Origin: Candidatus Halocynthiibacter alkanivorans
Lineage (GTDB): Bacteria; Pseudomonadota; Alphaproteobacteria; Rhodobacterales; Rhodobacteraceae
Length of the DNA stretch: 64,000 bases
Assembly: GCF_003333265.1 (NCBI RefSeq)
Contig: NZ_QOLB01000091.1
Location: 41,137-105,136 of the forward strand
Direction: 5' to 3'
Positions 47,955-56,298 of the stretch are shown piece by piece. Position numbers and translations under genes: made by a program. The notes under the pieces were generated by a model that saw only the letters and a list, made by a program, of their open reading frames with translations, was not told the origin of the DNA and ran no database searches. Within the stretch, counting starts at the first letter, position 1; every line of letters starts with the position of its first letter.

Positions 47955-49286
47955 TTAACGGACGGAATGTATTTCCGTTTCCTGCTGCGGGCGCCAGAAT
48001 TTCAGCCGCGCTGCATTTTTCTTTTTACGCAGCGCTTTGCGGTCAAATGTCTGTGAAAATGCACCACAAGCGACGCAGTTTACCATAGTACCGCATGCAG
48101 GTTCCCAGCAGTTAACAGGATGGCGAAACGCCAAGGAAATCCGTTCAAGATGTAGATTGGCAGACCCTTTTAGCAAGATGAGCTCATCGTTTCTGGCGGT
48201 GCGCCGAATATGTTCAAATGCATCTTTGGGTGTTGGGCAATGGACATAACGGCCAGAGGCCAGGTCGGCTTCGGATGGTTTCCCTCGCGCCGAAGTGTGG
48301 CCAACAAATATCACCTGATCCGCTGCTGCCCGCGCTTCGCGGTAAGCGGATTTGTATTGTTTCGACGACTTACCCCGGTAGTCAGAAATGGAGCCTAAAA
48401 CAATTCTTTTGAAAGGCACATTGGCGCGGGCAATCATCTTGAATGCTGTCCCAAGCGTATCGGCGGGCGCCTTGACTGTATCGACGATAAATGTTGGGCC
48501 GTTGTGTGTCCCTTCAATGTGGCAGCGGTTCACAACGGGGGCAAAATCGGCAACCCGGTCCCTTATGATTTCGGGTGGCACTCCGAGTTCCATTGCAGTT
48601 GCTACCGCGGCAACAACTGGCATCCAAAAATGTTCGCCGGGAAAGCAACTCCCAAGATCCAGTTGCCCGGTTTTTCCGACAATGGAAACGGACATCATTT
48701 CTGGAAATGCCGCATGCACCGCGATGACCTGGTAGTCGGCGTCTTCAGCTCGTCCAAATGTGACAACCCGTGCCGAAGTTTGCTTGGCCATCGACATGAC
48801 CAGGGGATCATCCGCATTCAGGATAGCAAGGCCGTCTGGTAGCAGCGCCTCCAATAAGGCACCTTTTTCAACTGCAACAGCTTCCGCCCCGTGGAACGCA
48901 GAATAGTGTTCTTGTCCAACCATGGTTACGATCGCAACCTCTGGGCGGAACATATTTGCCATCGGTGCCATTTCGCCTTTGCTGCCGACGCCTAGCTCAG
49001 CCACAACAAACTGATGCTTTGGAAGCACTCGATTGAGGGTGCGGATTACTGAATTAATAGTGTTGTCGAGGATTTGGCTCCGAACAGAGCCTTGTACCGA
49101 AAGGATATGGCTAAGCAGACCAGCCGTTGTCGATTTCCCCGAACTGCCTGTAATCGCAATAAAGCACGCCGTGCTCTTCAGTCTCCGGTTTGCGGAGATT
49201 TTTGCGCGGAAGCGACGCAATGGACCGGTGCGAAATCTGAACACGATTCCGCGCAGCAGGTTCTTGTGCCTTACATTCGATGACAT
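47955..49286 (-). CDS. Mur-ligase-like ATP-dependent amide ligase with C-terminal Cys cluster
   Basis: 443 aa from the ATG at 49286 (GGAGGG 6 nt upstream). The central Mur ligase domain has ATP loop GSSGKSTT (47-54), AELGVGSKGEM and LNADDPL. It lacks the MurF N-terminal UDP-substrate domain. The last 52 residues contain C393, C398, C404 and C407, arranged like a small zinc ribbon, then a basic tail. It may ligate an amino acid onto a glycan or build a short peptide. The link with the convergent glycan operon is positional only. Confidence 0.75.
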   Translation of the reverse strand: MSSNVRHKNLLRGIVFRFRTGPLRRFRAKISANRRLKSTACFIAITGSSGKSTTAGLLSHILSVQGSVRSQILDNTINSVIRTLNRVLPKHQFVVAELGVGSKGEMAPMANMFRPEVAIVTMVGQEHYSAFHGAEAVAVEKGALLEALLPDGLAILNADDPLVMSMAKQTSARVVTFGRAEDADYQVIAVHAAFPEMMSVSIVGKTGQLDLGSCFPGEHFWMPVVAAVATAMELGVPPEIIRDRVADFAPVVNRCHIEGTHNGPTFIVDTVKAPADTLGTAFKMIARANVPFKRIVLGSISDYRGKSSKQYKSAYREARAAADQVIFVGHTSARGKPSEADLASGRYVHCPTPKDAFEHIRRTARNDELILLKGSANLHLERISLAFRHPVNCWEPACGTMVNCVACGAFSQTFDRKALRKKKNAARLKFWRPQQETEIHSVR

Positions 49287-49576
49287 GTGCCCTCCAGGGG
49301 GATTGCCTGCGACATATTTTGTAGCCATTTTCCAGATGCGGAGCGCCGTAGTAGTGGCCTGCGTTTAAAGGGCTATACCAATTGGAAATTCAGAGAAACT
49401 ATTGTCTTTTGGATAGGTGGTTCGGTGCGCACCATTTCTATCATCAGTCACAAAAGTCTGCAATATCTGACGAATTGTCACCCCAAAAACGATGGCGTCG
49501 CAGGGAATTTCGCAACACATTTGCGGTGAACCTGATGAAAAGCTTTTGACTTGAATTCCGGTGTAAGGTTGTCCGC

Positions 49577-49905
49577 TCAGTTGTCAGTATCGGGTTTCAA
49601 TGCCGCACGGACCGATGACCGCTTTGTGGTCGGGTCGGAGCACTCCGGGTATCGTTCAATCAAACGAAAACTGAGGCTCTTGTAGATGCGAAACATATCT
49701 TGATTGCCTTTGACAGCATTAACCAGAAGGGTTTTCCAGCCCATCTCCTGAGCGGCCTTCATCCGAACGTCCACCAATGCTCGGCCAAGGCGGTTTCCAC
49801 TTGCTACCGGCCGTACATACAGCCTTGGGCGCCGGTCCGCGCTTTCGCAGTATCAATGGTCGCACTCGGACAGTCTCCCGTCTGGCTTCGCATTTGCTTC
49901 CCATA
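49577..49905 (-). pseudogene. Frameshifted GNAT acetyltransferase
   Basis: The minus strand reads RPRLYVRPVASGNRLGRALV followed by DVRMKAAQEMGWKTLLVNAV and IYKSLSFRLIERYPECSDP, the acetyl-CoA-binding half of a GNAT protein. Upstream, TVRVRPL lies in another frame and a stop interrupts the joined frame, so the N-terminal half is broken. No start codon supports an intact gene. Confidence 0.6.
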
Positions 49906-49924
49906 CAGAGCTTTCTAAGTTTTT

Positions 49925-49937
49925 TGAACGATGTTCA
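49925..49937. promoter_or_regulatory. TetR-type operator, copy 1
   Basis: TGAACGATGTTCA: 5-bp arms TGAAC/GTTCA around three bases. First of three copies before the pspA-like gene. Confidence 0.75.
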
Positions 49938-49947
49938 CAAAAAGACT

Positions 49948-49960
49948 TGAACATCGTTCA
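49948..49960. promoter_or_regulatory. TetR-type operator, copy 2
   Basis: TGAACATCGTTCA, the reverse complement of copy 1 and identical to copy 3. Start-to-start distance to copy 1 is 23 bp. The AT-rich TTGTATATAT directly downstream may be the -10 region. Confidence 0.75.
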
Positions 49961-49982
49961 CAATTGTATATATCACTCACCA

Positions 49983-49995
49983 TGAACATCGTTCA
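49983..49995. promoter_or_regulatory. TetR-type operator, copy 3
   Basis: TGAACATCGTTCA, followed like copy 2 by CACAA. It lies 35 bp after copy 2 and 20 nt before the pspA-like start, where a bound repressor would block transcription. Confidence 0.75.
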
Positions 49996-50014
49996 CAACG
50001 CAAGGGAAGTCAAA

Positions 50015-50692
50015 ATGTTCAAACAATTATTAACTTTGGTTCGCGGACAAACGACTGAAGGCTCACAAGCAATGTTAGACGCGAATGCATTGTCATTGTT
50101 ACGTCAGCAAATGCGGGACGCCGCGCGCGGCGTTGACAAATCCCGAAAAGCAGTGGCTGTCGTAATGGCCTATGCGGAACGCGAAAAAGCATCTCTTAAG
50201 CGGATTGAAGCTCAGATTTTAGATCTCGAAACACGCGCATTGGATGCGCTGGAACAGAATTGTGAAGAACTCGCTTCCGAGGCGGCCGGTATCATTGCCC
50301 AGCTAGAAGCGGAGCGGGACGCAACTTGTAAGGTGATCGAAGCATATCAAACGCAAATCGTCAGGCTGAGACAATGCCTGACGGAAAGCGAGACCTGCCT
50401 CCGTGAATTAAAACAGGGGCAGCATATGGCGGAGGCAAACGACAAGGCACAACGCCTACGTGGGGTTATGCCATCTGGTTTTGTCAACGACTTAAAGGAT
50501 GCAGAAACAACCTTGAAACGCTTGCAGGAGCGTCAAGAACATGCCGAAGCGACGGCCACTGCGATGGTAGAACTGTCGGCTGACACCAGTGCCGAAAATA
50601 TTACCGAGCGTTTGGCTGAAGCAGGTTACGGCGCTCCGATGAAACCTGACGCAACTGCTGTGCTCGACCGCTTAAAAAAGAAAGCAAAGTAA
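50015..50692 (+). CDS. pspA: PspA/IM30 family protein
   Basis: 225 aa from the ATG at 50015 (AAGGGAAG upstream). Almost entirely coiled-coil helix, as in PspA, from MFKQLLTLVRG through RKAVAVVMAYAEREKASLKR to TTLKRLQERQEHAEATATA. The family binds the inner face of the membrane during envelope stress. The usual PspF, PspB and PspC genes are absent. Instead it heads a TetR-controlled cassette with a YiaAB protein, a secreted protein and a DUF2145 protein. Confidence 0.85.
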   Translation: MFKQLLTLVRGQTTEGSQAMLDANALSLLRQQMRDAARGVDKSRKAVAVVMAYAEREKASLKRIEAQILDLETRALDALEQNCEELASEAAGIIAQLEAERDATCKVIEAYQTQIVRLRQCLTESETCLRELKQGQHMAEANDKAQRLRGVMPSGFVNDLKDAETTLKRLQERQEHAEATATAMVELSADTSAENITERLAEAGYGAPMKPDATAVLDRLKKKAK

Positions 50693-50764
50693 ACCTCAAT
50701 AAGCCCAACTTCAGTTCAAAACAACAGTTCGGTTAAATCGAACTCTAACCAAAGGACTAAAATC

Positions 50765-51046
50765 ATGAACGCTTACACTAGCAAATCTTCAAATTCCTGG
50801 AGCCTTTTTACTTATCTTCAGTTCGCTATTGCCAGTTCAATGATGGCTGGAGGCATTTTCTTCCTGGAGGCAAGCTTCGCCGCAAAAGGCTTCTACGCTA
50901 TGGCTGCTATCCTGTTGGTCAGTTCAACTGTCTCCATCACAAAATCGATCCGGGACTCAGAGGAAAGTGATCGCCTGTACAACAAAATTGAAGACGCTAA
51001 AACCGAACGCCTTTTGGCCGAAGCAAGTTCTTCCGACACAATCTAA
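50765..51046 (+). CDS. YiaA/YiaB family inner membrane protein
   Basis: 93 aa with two membrane helices (about residues 16-36 and 42-60) and a cytoplasmic tail of about 30 residues. KSIRDSEESDRLYNKIEDAK after helix 2 matches the RD-rich end of YiaAB domains. It sits 72 nt after the pspA-like gene. It probably partners PspA at the membrane, a role inferred from context. Confidence 0.8.
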   Translation: MNAYTSKSSNSWSLFTYLQFAIASSMMAGGIFFLEASFAAKGFYAMAAILLVSSTVSITKSIRDSEESDRLYNKIEDAKTERLLAEASSSDTI

Positions 51047-51056
51047 TTCGAAAATC

Positions 51057-51082
51057 GCCAGCGCCCCTTTGCGGGCTCTGGC
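51057..51082 (+). terminator. Intercistronic hairpin after the YiaAB gene
   Basis: GCCAGCGCCC and GGGCTCTGGC form a 10-bp stem with one mismatch and a 6-nt loop, 10 nt after the stop. A short T-tract follows only weakly, so partial termination is likely. Confidence 0.5.
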
Positions 51083-51163
51083 AGTTTCGGTCACCCTGCA
51101 ATTTAACATCCGATACATTGCCCGACAATCAACATGAACGCTGTTCAGAAAAAGGAGGAACTC

Positions 51164-51493
51164 ATGACTCTTCGTTCCATTTTACTTGCCCTTTTAGCCT
51201 CGCTTACTTTTACCCCATCCTTTGCCGGGCCCAGTTACCAGCATTCTGCGCAGGCCACAGATCACAGTGCTCAGGCTGCCAGTCACGGGTCTGTCGCTGC
51301 TGTTTCAGCCGCTTCGATGATGGTCGCCGTTCCAATTATTGCGTTTGGATCAGCGGTCACAGTTTCCGGTATAGCACTGGTGGAAACCAGCACCGGTGCG
51401 CTGTTGCCAGGCGCAGACCTTGTTCAAGCGGGCGCAGGCGAACCTGCAGTCGTCTCCATCGTGCAGCCCAATGCTGCACCAACCCTTGATTGA
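51164..51493 (+). CDS. Small exported protein of the PspA cassette
   Basis: 109 aa. The signal peptide (about 1-22) ends PSFAGP. The mature part begins with a His/Ser/Ala-rich stretch (HSAQATDHSAQAASHGS) followed by a hydrophobic Ala/Val/Gly-rich segment of about 25 residues and a proline-ending tail. The start at 51164 follows AAGGAGGA. It overlaps the DUF2145 gene's leader region. I recall similar proteins in such cassettes but know no function. Confidence 0.7.
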   Translation: MTLRSILLALLASLTFTPSFAGPSYQHSAQATDHSAQAASHGSVAAVSAASMMVAVPIIAFGSAVTVSGIALVETSTGALLPGADLVQAGAGEPAVVSIVQPNAAPTLD

Positions 51494-51513
51494 ACCGACC
51501 ACAGGAGGCTGTT

Positions 51514-52314
51514 ATGGCACGCCTAATTTTATTGATATTATTCGCACTGGTTATCGCAGTGCCACCCGTAGCATGGGCAGGTAGCAGCGAAGCCAGCAAG
51601 CCCATACTACCGGCTGCTGAAGTGGCGACATTCTCCAACCGGGTCCAGCAAGATCTTGCCGCGCGCGGTGTGCTTGTTGCGATCGTGGCACGGATAGGGC
51701 GCAACCCAGCGCGACTGCCGGAGGGCGTCCGGTACACGCATGTGGGATTTTGGGTTTACTCAAAGATCACATCTGCGGACGGAAGCACGGGGCGCGGGTA
51801 TCGAGTGTACAACTTATATCAGCAGGCTGACAACAAAACGCGAAGCAATCTTATTCAGGACAGTCCCGCCGATTTCTTTGCAGGCGCACACAGTCTGGAT
51901 GCGGGCGTCATCATACCCGATGCCCGGCTGCAGAAGCAACTGTTGCAGGTGATCGCCAGCCCTACGTATTCGTCTTTGCACAACCCAAATTATTCAGTGC
52001 TGGCCAATCCGAACACGAGCCAGTTCCAGAACTGCACTGAACATATGCTCGATGTTCTGATGGCAAGTTTATACGGCACCAACAATGTGCCCCAGATCAA
52101 AGCTAATGTTGCAGCTCATTTCCAGCCACAGGCAATCCCACTCAATGGGTTGCAGCGGTTTCTGGCTCCGGCTGCCTCAAAAGCACTGACGACCGAAGAC
52201 CATGGGTCCAGGGTCATGACAGCGACATTCGGAGCCATTTCTCGGTTCATGCGAGCAAATGATCTGGCGTCACAAGTATATCGGTTAACGCCCGACAGAG
52301 CTGACCTCTTGTAG
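51514..52314 (+). CDS. DUF2145 family exported protein, predicted papain-like fold
   Basis: 266 aa with a signal peptide of about 22 residues (ending AWAG). YTHVGFWVY holds H76 and FQNCTEHMLDVLM holds C174. A His in a THVG strand followed by a later NC motif is the layout of permuted NlpC/P60 (YiiX-like) cysteine hydrolases. That assignment is my inference; the family is formally uncharacterised. The start at 51514 follows AGGAGG. It likely acts in the periplasm on peptidoglycan, lipid or protein. Confidence 0.78.
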   Translation: MARLILLILFALVIAVPPVAWAGSSEASKPILPAAEVATFSNRVQQDLAARGVLVAIVARIGRNPARLPEGVRYTHVGFWVYSKITSADGSTGRGYRVYNLYQQADNKTRSNLIQDSPADFFAGAHSLDAGVIIPDARLQKQLLQVIASPTYSSLHNPNYSVLANPNTSQFQNCTEHMLDVLMASLYGTNNVPQIKANVAAHFQPQAIPLNGLQRFLAPAASKALTTEDHGSRVMTATFGAISRFMRANDLASQVYRLTPDRADLL

Positions 52315-52335
52315 CAAATTGACAAGGGCAGCAAG

Positions 52336-52959
52336 ATGTCTCAAGAACTTAACATGATCAAAGAGAAGACACTTTCGAAGCGCGAGCGCAACCTCGCTGA
52401 CATTCGCGAACGGGCAACCAAAGTTGCTGAGCGCATCGTCCTGGAAAATGGGATCGATACGCTTAGTGCACGCGGACTGGCTAAAGAACTGAATGTGTCT
52501 GTTGGTTCGCTCTATAACGCGTTTGGCGATCTGGATGCGGTTGTGCGCGCTGTTATCGCGAATTGTGCCGCGATGCTGTCTGCAAGCTTGCATTCCGCCC
52601 TTGAATCATCAGCGCAGGACAAGCGTTCGCGAGTTGTCGCTTTGGGAGAGGCCTATTTAGACTTTGCCATCGCAGAGCCGCAACGTTGGTGGTTGATGTT
52701 CGAGTACAGATCCAACGTTCCGCCTGACCTGAAGGCTCAAGATTTCCAGTCTGGTCTTTTAGAAATGCTGATCCAGGCTGGCGGTGCCGACCCGAAATCA
52801 GAGCAACACCGGCAGTTTTTTCTACTATTGTGGGCTTCTGTGCACGGGCTGGTGTCGCTTGCATGTCGGCCTGCCATTGTAACGATCAATCCAGAGGCAG
52901 CACGCACCTACATTGGCGACCTGGTTGATTCAGGGTTCAACGCTTTTCCGATAGACTGA
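52336..52959 (+). CDS. TetR/AcrR-family regulator of the PspA cassette
   Basis: 207 aa. The helix-turn-helix GLAKELNVSVGSLYNAFGDL lies at about residues 47-66, and the C-terminal domain resembles the WHG type (EPQRWWLMFEYRSN). It is the last gene of the cassette, 21 nt after the DUF2145 gene. The three TGAAC-N3-GTTCA dyads before the first gene are natural TetR-class targets, implying autoregulation of the whole cassette. Confidence 0.85.
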   Translation: MSQELNMIKEKTLSKRERNLADIRERATKVAERIVLENGIDTLSARGLAKELNVSVGSLYNAFGDLDAVVRAVIANCAAMLSASLHSALESSAQDKRSRVVALGEAYLDFAIAEPQRWWLMFEYRSNVPPDLKAQDFQSGLLEMLIQAGGADPKSEQHRQFFLLLWASVHGLVSLACRPAIVTINPEAARTYIGDLVDSGFNAFPID

Positions 52960-53254
52960 AGCGGATTTGCGCTCCCGTGATACCTTTCCAAATCAGATCA
53001 TTTGCTGGTGCAGGCTTAACCTGTTGAGAAAGTTGATAATCGACTCAATTTTCCCGGTCGGGCAGGATACTATTCCCGAGAAGCAGGGTGTTCCAAACAG
53101 TGTTTGAATTCCACCCACTTTGGAGAACACGTTCCTAAGGCGAAATTTGGAGCTTGAATTTTTTTGACAATATTGGGCACGAAGCGGAAATTCGCCACAG
53201 TGGTCACAGACAGCCACAAAGGGCTGGAAACACTATTTGGTCGGATCCGAGCGA

Positions 53255-53390
53255 AGGTCCGGGAAGCCCGCACAGCAGGCATTGCTGCGACGCGTAGCGA
53301 AAGCCAGCACTCCGCCCTTCGCGTCAACATGTGCTCGGAGCAGCATCTGTCAGAAAGGGCTCTAACCAGCCATTTATTGCGCTCCGTCTG
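53255..53390 (-). repeat. Dispersed intergenic repeat, inverted copy
   Basis: CCCGCACAGCAGGCATTGCT, GCGTAGCGAAAGCCAGCACT, CCGCCCTTCGCGTCAACATG and CTGTCAGAAAGGGCTCTAAC keep the order of the other inverted copies. The central part is shortened. Confidence 0.65.
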
Positions 53391-53523
53391 AACGCCCGTT
53401 GAGCGGACGAAGTGGGCCTCCAGCCCAGCACATAAATTACAAGGTCGTCGCCCGTGAAATGGTTCCCATCAACGGGTTGTCCCGTTTGATCAGGGCTTTA
53501 TAAAGGACGCCGGAAAACATCCG

Positions 53524-53548
53524 CCAGTGCCTGGGTTTCAGGCACTGG
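53524..53548. terminator. Hairpin downstream of the SnoaL/EamA/GST genes
   Basis: CCAGTGCCTG and CAGGCACTGG are a 10-bp perfect inverted repeat with a 5-nt loop. Lying about 310 nt past the SnoaL-like gene, it may end that minus-strand transcript. Confidence 0.5.
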
Positions 53549-53858
53549 TCCATTCCGGCCTAGTTCTGTGGCCGGAATGATGGGGCAGTGGGGGCGAAAC
53601 TCATTTGTCACCCTCGTCGTCATGATCGACGGGCTCCCGTTTGGCGGTCGTGGTGCCTCATCGCCCGCAGCGTCTTGCGGTTCCTCGTCAGTCGCAATCG
53701 GCGCGGTGCTGCCAGATCCGGAAATCTCAGCGATCAGTGAGGTGAGCGCATCAACGGCCTTCTCACCTGGGTTCTGGAAATTGCCCATACATTCGCCCAA
53801 CTGGAGCAGTGCTTCGCGTTTGCCGGGCTGCATTTCCTCGGTAACCTGTCTACCGAGA

Positions 53859-54236
53859 TTATAGTCCAGAGATGTCCACATAGACGCGATAGTCAGTGAT
53901 CTTGCCGTCTTGTAACTCCAGTCGTGTAGCAAACGGAACTTCGTGCTCGCTCAGATCCTTACGAGTGTAGTGGACCAACCCGTCGCAGAATGCCGTAGAA
54001 CCGCTTGCCCAAATGCCCGAAATCGTGTGGCGCATGGCTTTGATGGTTTTAAAGAATGACGCGTTTGCTTCCTCCACGTCTTTTCGATTTGTGAGTTTGT
54101 CAAAGTTACCAAGTTGGAAGGTCACGTTATCCACTAAGAAGCTGGCTACTTTGTTCGCATCCATTGCGTCGACGGCTGAATAAAGTTCAGCGATCAGAGG
54201 TGTGTGTTCAGTCATGGATTTAGAGGTAATTTTCAC
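53859..54236 (-). CDS. SnoaL-like (NTF2 fold) protein
   Basis: 125 aa from a GTG at 54236, preceded by AGGAG 8 nt upstream. Family pattern: MDANKVASFLVDNVTFQLGN, RHTISGIWASG and LELQDGKITDYRVYVD. The NTF2 cone binds small ligands and may be catalytic or not. It follows an EamA transporter and a GST gene on the same strand, suggesting a detoxification set. Substrate unknown. Confidence 0.75.
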   Translation of the reverse strand: MKITSKSMTEHTPLIAELYSAVDAMDANKVASFLVDNVTFQLGNFDKLTNRKDVEEANASFFKTIKAMRHTISGIWASGSTAFCDGLVHYTRKDLSEHEVPFATRLELQDGKITDYRVYVDISGL

Positions 54237-54303
54237 AGGAGTATCTCCTTTTAGGGTTTGGTTGATTGTGAGGGGGACGAAGCTTCATCTTTGATGTGAA
54301 TAT

Positions 54304-55236
54304 CTATCTCCCGGCGTGAATTCTGAAGCGACGCCAGAGGTAAGAAAGATTGATTTGCCCGTTTGATATGGCGAGACCCATGAACAAAATGGATAGTGCG
54401 ATCAGGAGCATTGGACTAATATGTTCTCCGAATGTGACTGCACCTACACCGATCCCTGACAGCGTGGCGAAATAGCCAACCTGAGCAAACCCCACGCCGT
54501 CAGTGCGCCGTTGAACTTCAAAGGTCAGAACATAGGCGATTGCTGTTATCAGACCGACACAGATCACTGCGAGCTGTGGGCCCGTAGCCAGGACCTCCGC
54601 GCCAGTTTTATCGCCTAAGAAAAATAGAGCAGGCCATACTATGATGAGCTGGGACAGCAAAGCTCCTGTTGCCATCATGATGGGGTCTCCGCCAACTGGA
54701 TACGCGCGGCTTCGAAACACATTGCCCATGGCTAAGGCCAGTGGGCCAAGCACTGCAAGGCCGATCCAGATCATCCCGGTTCCGACCAGATCAAGGCCAG
54801 TCAGGGTCACAAGGCTAACTCCAATCAGCCCAACCAGTATCCCAATGAGACGATGCAACGGCAGCATCTGACGTTCGACACCAGCTGTTATAACGAAAGT
54901 GAAAAGCGGCGATAGAGTTACAAGTGCGGAGTAAAAACCTGTCGATAGATGCCCCAGAACCGTGTACGCGATCAGGGCTGGTGCGCTGATGCCAAGAATG
55001 CCAGCCCCCATGTAGTAGGCCAAATGGTTGCGTGTGAGTTGCAGTCTCCGACCCGTCACAATGCCCAAGGTTAAAAGAACTAAGGTCGCCACAAGTAACT
55101 GCCAAAAGAGCGCGGTGAAAGGAGGTGCTCCCGCGTTTGCCGCTACTTTGGAAAGTGTGAAACTCACGCCAACCATCGACCCGATGCTGATGATCAGCAC
55201 GATCGGTGGTAGTGGTTTGCTAAATAAGGACATCAT
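54304..55236 (-). CDS. EamA/DMT family transporter
   Basis: 310 aa with about 10 membrane helices in two EamA repeats. SKVAANAGAPPFTALFWQLL is in the first repeat and FEVQRRTDGVGFAQVGYFAT in the second. The start overlaps the stop of the GST gene (ATGATG across TGA), giving translational coupling. It probably exports a metabolite or conjugate made by the coupled GST. Confidence 0.85.
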   Translation of the reverse strand: MMSLFSKPLPPIVLIISIGSMVGVSFTLSKVAANAGAPPFTALFWQLLVATLVLLTLGIVTGRRLQLTRNHLAYYMGAGILGISAPALIAYTVLGHLSTGFYSALVTLSPLFTFVITAGVERQMLPLHRLIGILVGLIGVSLVTLTGLDLVGTGMIWIGLAVLGPLALAMGNVFRSRAYPVGGDPIMMATGALLSQLIIVWPALFFLGDKTGAEVLATGPQLAVICVGLITAIAYVLTFEVQRRTDGVGFAQVGYFATLSGIGVGAVTFGEHISPMLLIALSILFMGLAISNGQINLSYLWRRFRIHAGR

Positions 55237-56189
55237 AGAACCATTTCCTTCACCGCAGTCTTGCGGGGCTGCATTGCAGGCCCGATGGAGATGATGCCTG
55301 TTGGGTTGATCTGGCGGTGACTTCGGAAATAATGTTCCCGAATATGTCCCATGTCTATTGTCGAAGCGACATCTGGGACCCGCGCGATAGCCTGCATATA
55401 TCGCGAGAGTGCTGGGTAATCTGCGATCCGTTTGCGGTCAGTTTTGAAGTGGGTGACGTAGACAGGATCAAACCGAACAAGTGTGGGGAAGAGCTTTAGA
55501 TCTACTTCCGTGATTTCTGCTCCAGCCAGGTATGGCTTGTGCGTGAGAAGCTCTTCGATCTCTTCCAAACTTTCAAACAGCGTTAAGACTGCCTCGGAGT
55601 AAGCTTCCTGCGATGTCGCAAAACCTGCACGGTAAACCCCGTTGCGTATTGGTGCCTGAATAAGCTCCGCGACCTGATCAATCTCACTCGCAAGGTTCGC
55701 GGGGTAGAGATCCCGCCCTATGGCTCCATGAACGGCAAAAGTTGAATTGAGCATCCGCATGATGTCGGCTGACTCAGTGCTGACGATCTGGACCGTGTCT
55801 TTGTCTAAAAGCAATGGAACAGAAATCGATCCTGTATAGTCCGGCACTGCACGTTGATAGACCTGATAAAGAAATTGGTCCCGCAGGATCCCATCTGTCT
55901 CTTTGAAGTCAGATAGGTCAATAACCCATCCTTCTTCCGACGAAATTGGGTCCATCCAAGTAATGCTGAATGCGTCACTTAAGCCTTTCAGGGTCATAAC
56001 GAGTTCGACACTATGACACCAAGGACAGGCTTTTGAGAGATAGAGATGGTAGCGTCCGCGTGCGGCAGGGAACTTCGCATCAGGACTGGCACTTATCCAA
56101 TCGCGAAAACTGCTTGGTATCCGCTGGAACTGGCCGTTTGCCTGCACAGGCTTTTGGTGGAGTTCACCATTGATGAGTATTTTGGGCAT
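55233..56189 (-). CDS. Glutathione S-transferase, glutathionyl-hydroquinone reductase type
   Basis: 318 aa from the ATG at 56189 (CGGAGG upstream). The catalytic motif is C55-P-W-C58-H-S, in place of the usual CPWAHR of Ecm4/YqjG enzymes, giving a possible redox-active CXXC. STESADIM is the glutathione-binding SES/SxD region, and a C-terminal helical domain follows. It may reduce glutathionyl-quinones. The 16-bp palindrome upstream and the divergent LysR gene suggest ligand-controlled expression. Confidence 0.82.
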   Translation of the reverse strand: MPKILINGELHQKPVQANGQFQRIPSSFRDWISASPDAKFPAARGRYHLYLSKACPWCHSVELVMTLKGLSDAFSITWMDPISSEEGWVIDLSDFKETDGILRDQFLYQVYQRAVPDYTGSISVPLLLDKDTVQIVSTESADIMRMLNSTFAVHGAIGRDLYPANLASEIDQVAELIQAPIRNGVYRAGFATSQEAYSEAVLTLFESLEEIEELLTHKPYLAGAEITEVDLKLFPTLVRFDPVYVTHFKTDRKRIADYPALSRYMQAIARVPDVASTIDMGHIREHYFRSHRQINPTGIISIGPAMQPRKTAVKEMVL

Positions 56190-56203
56190 GGAAGCCTCCG
56201 GTA

Positions 56204-56219
56204 GTTGACTGCAGTCAAC
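56204..56219. promoter_or_regulatory. Perfect 16-bp palindrome between GST and LysR genes
   Basis: GTTGACTGCAGTCAAC is an exact palindrome 15 nt upstream of the GST start. LysR sites usually show T-N11-A dyads; this one also suits HxlR or MarR regulators. The divergent LysR is the nearest candidate. Confidence 0.6.
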
Positions 56220-56298
56220 ATAATAGGGTTCCAAATTCACGATAATGCCTTATGATTGAAACTGATTGGTGAATTTAACTCACCCAAGTGAGGTTGTC

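Noticed and set aside
49925..49995. Spaced short repeats as a CRISPR-like array
   Set aside because: Only three 13-bp palindromes at unequal spacing (23 and 35 bp), next to a TetR-controlled operon. They are operators, not a CRISPR.
53498..53932. 144-codon minus-strand frame downstream of the SnoaL gene
   Set aside because: No Shine-Dalgarno sequence, it overlaps the SnoaL gene end, its 3' end runs through a strong hairpin, and no family was recognised, although part (KREALLQLGECMGNFQNPGE) looks protein-like.
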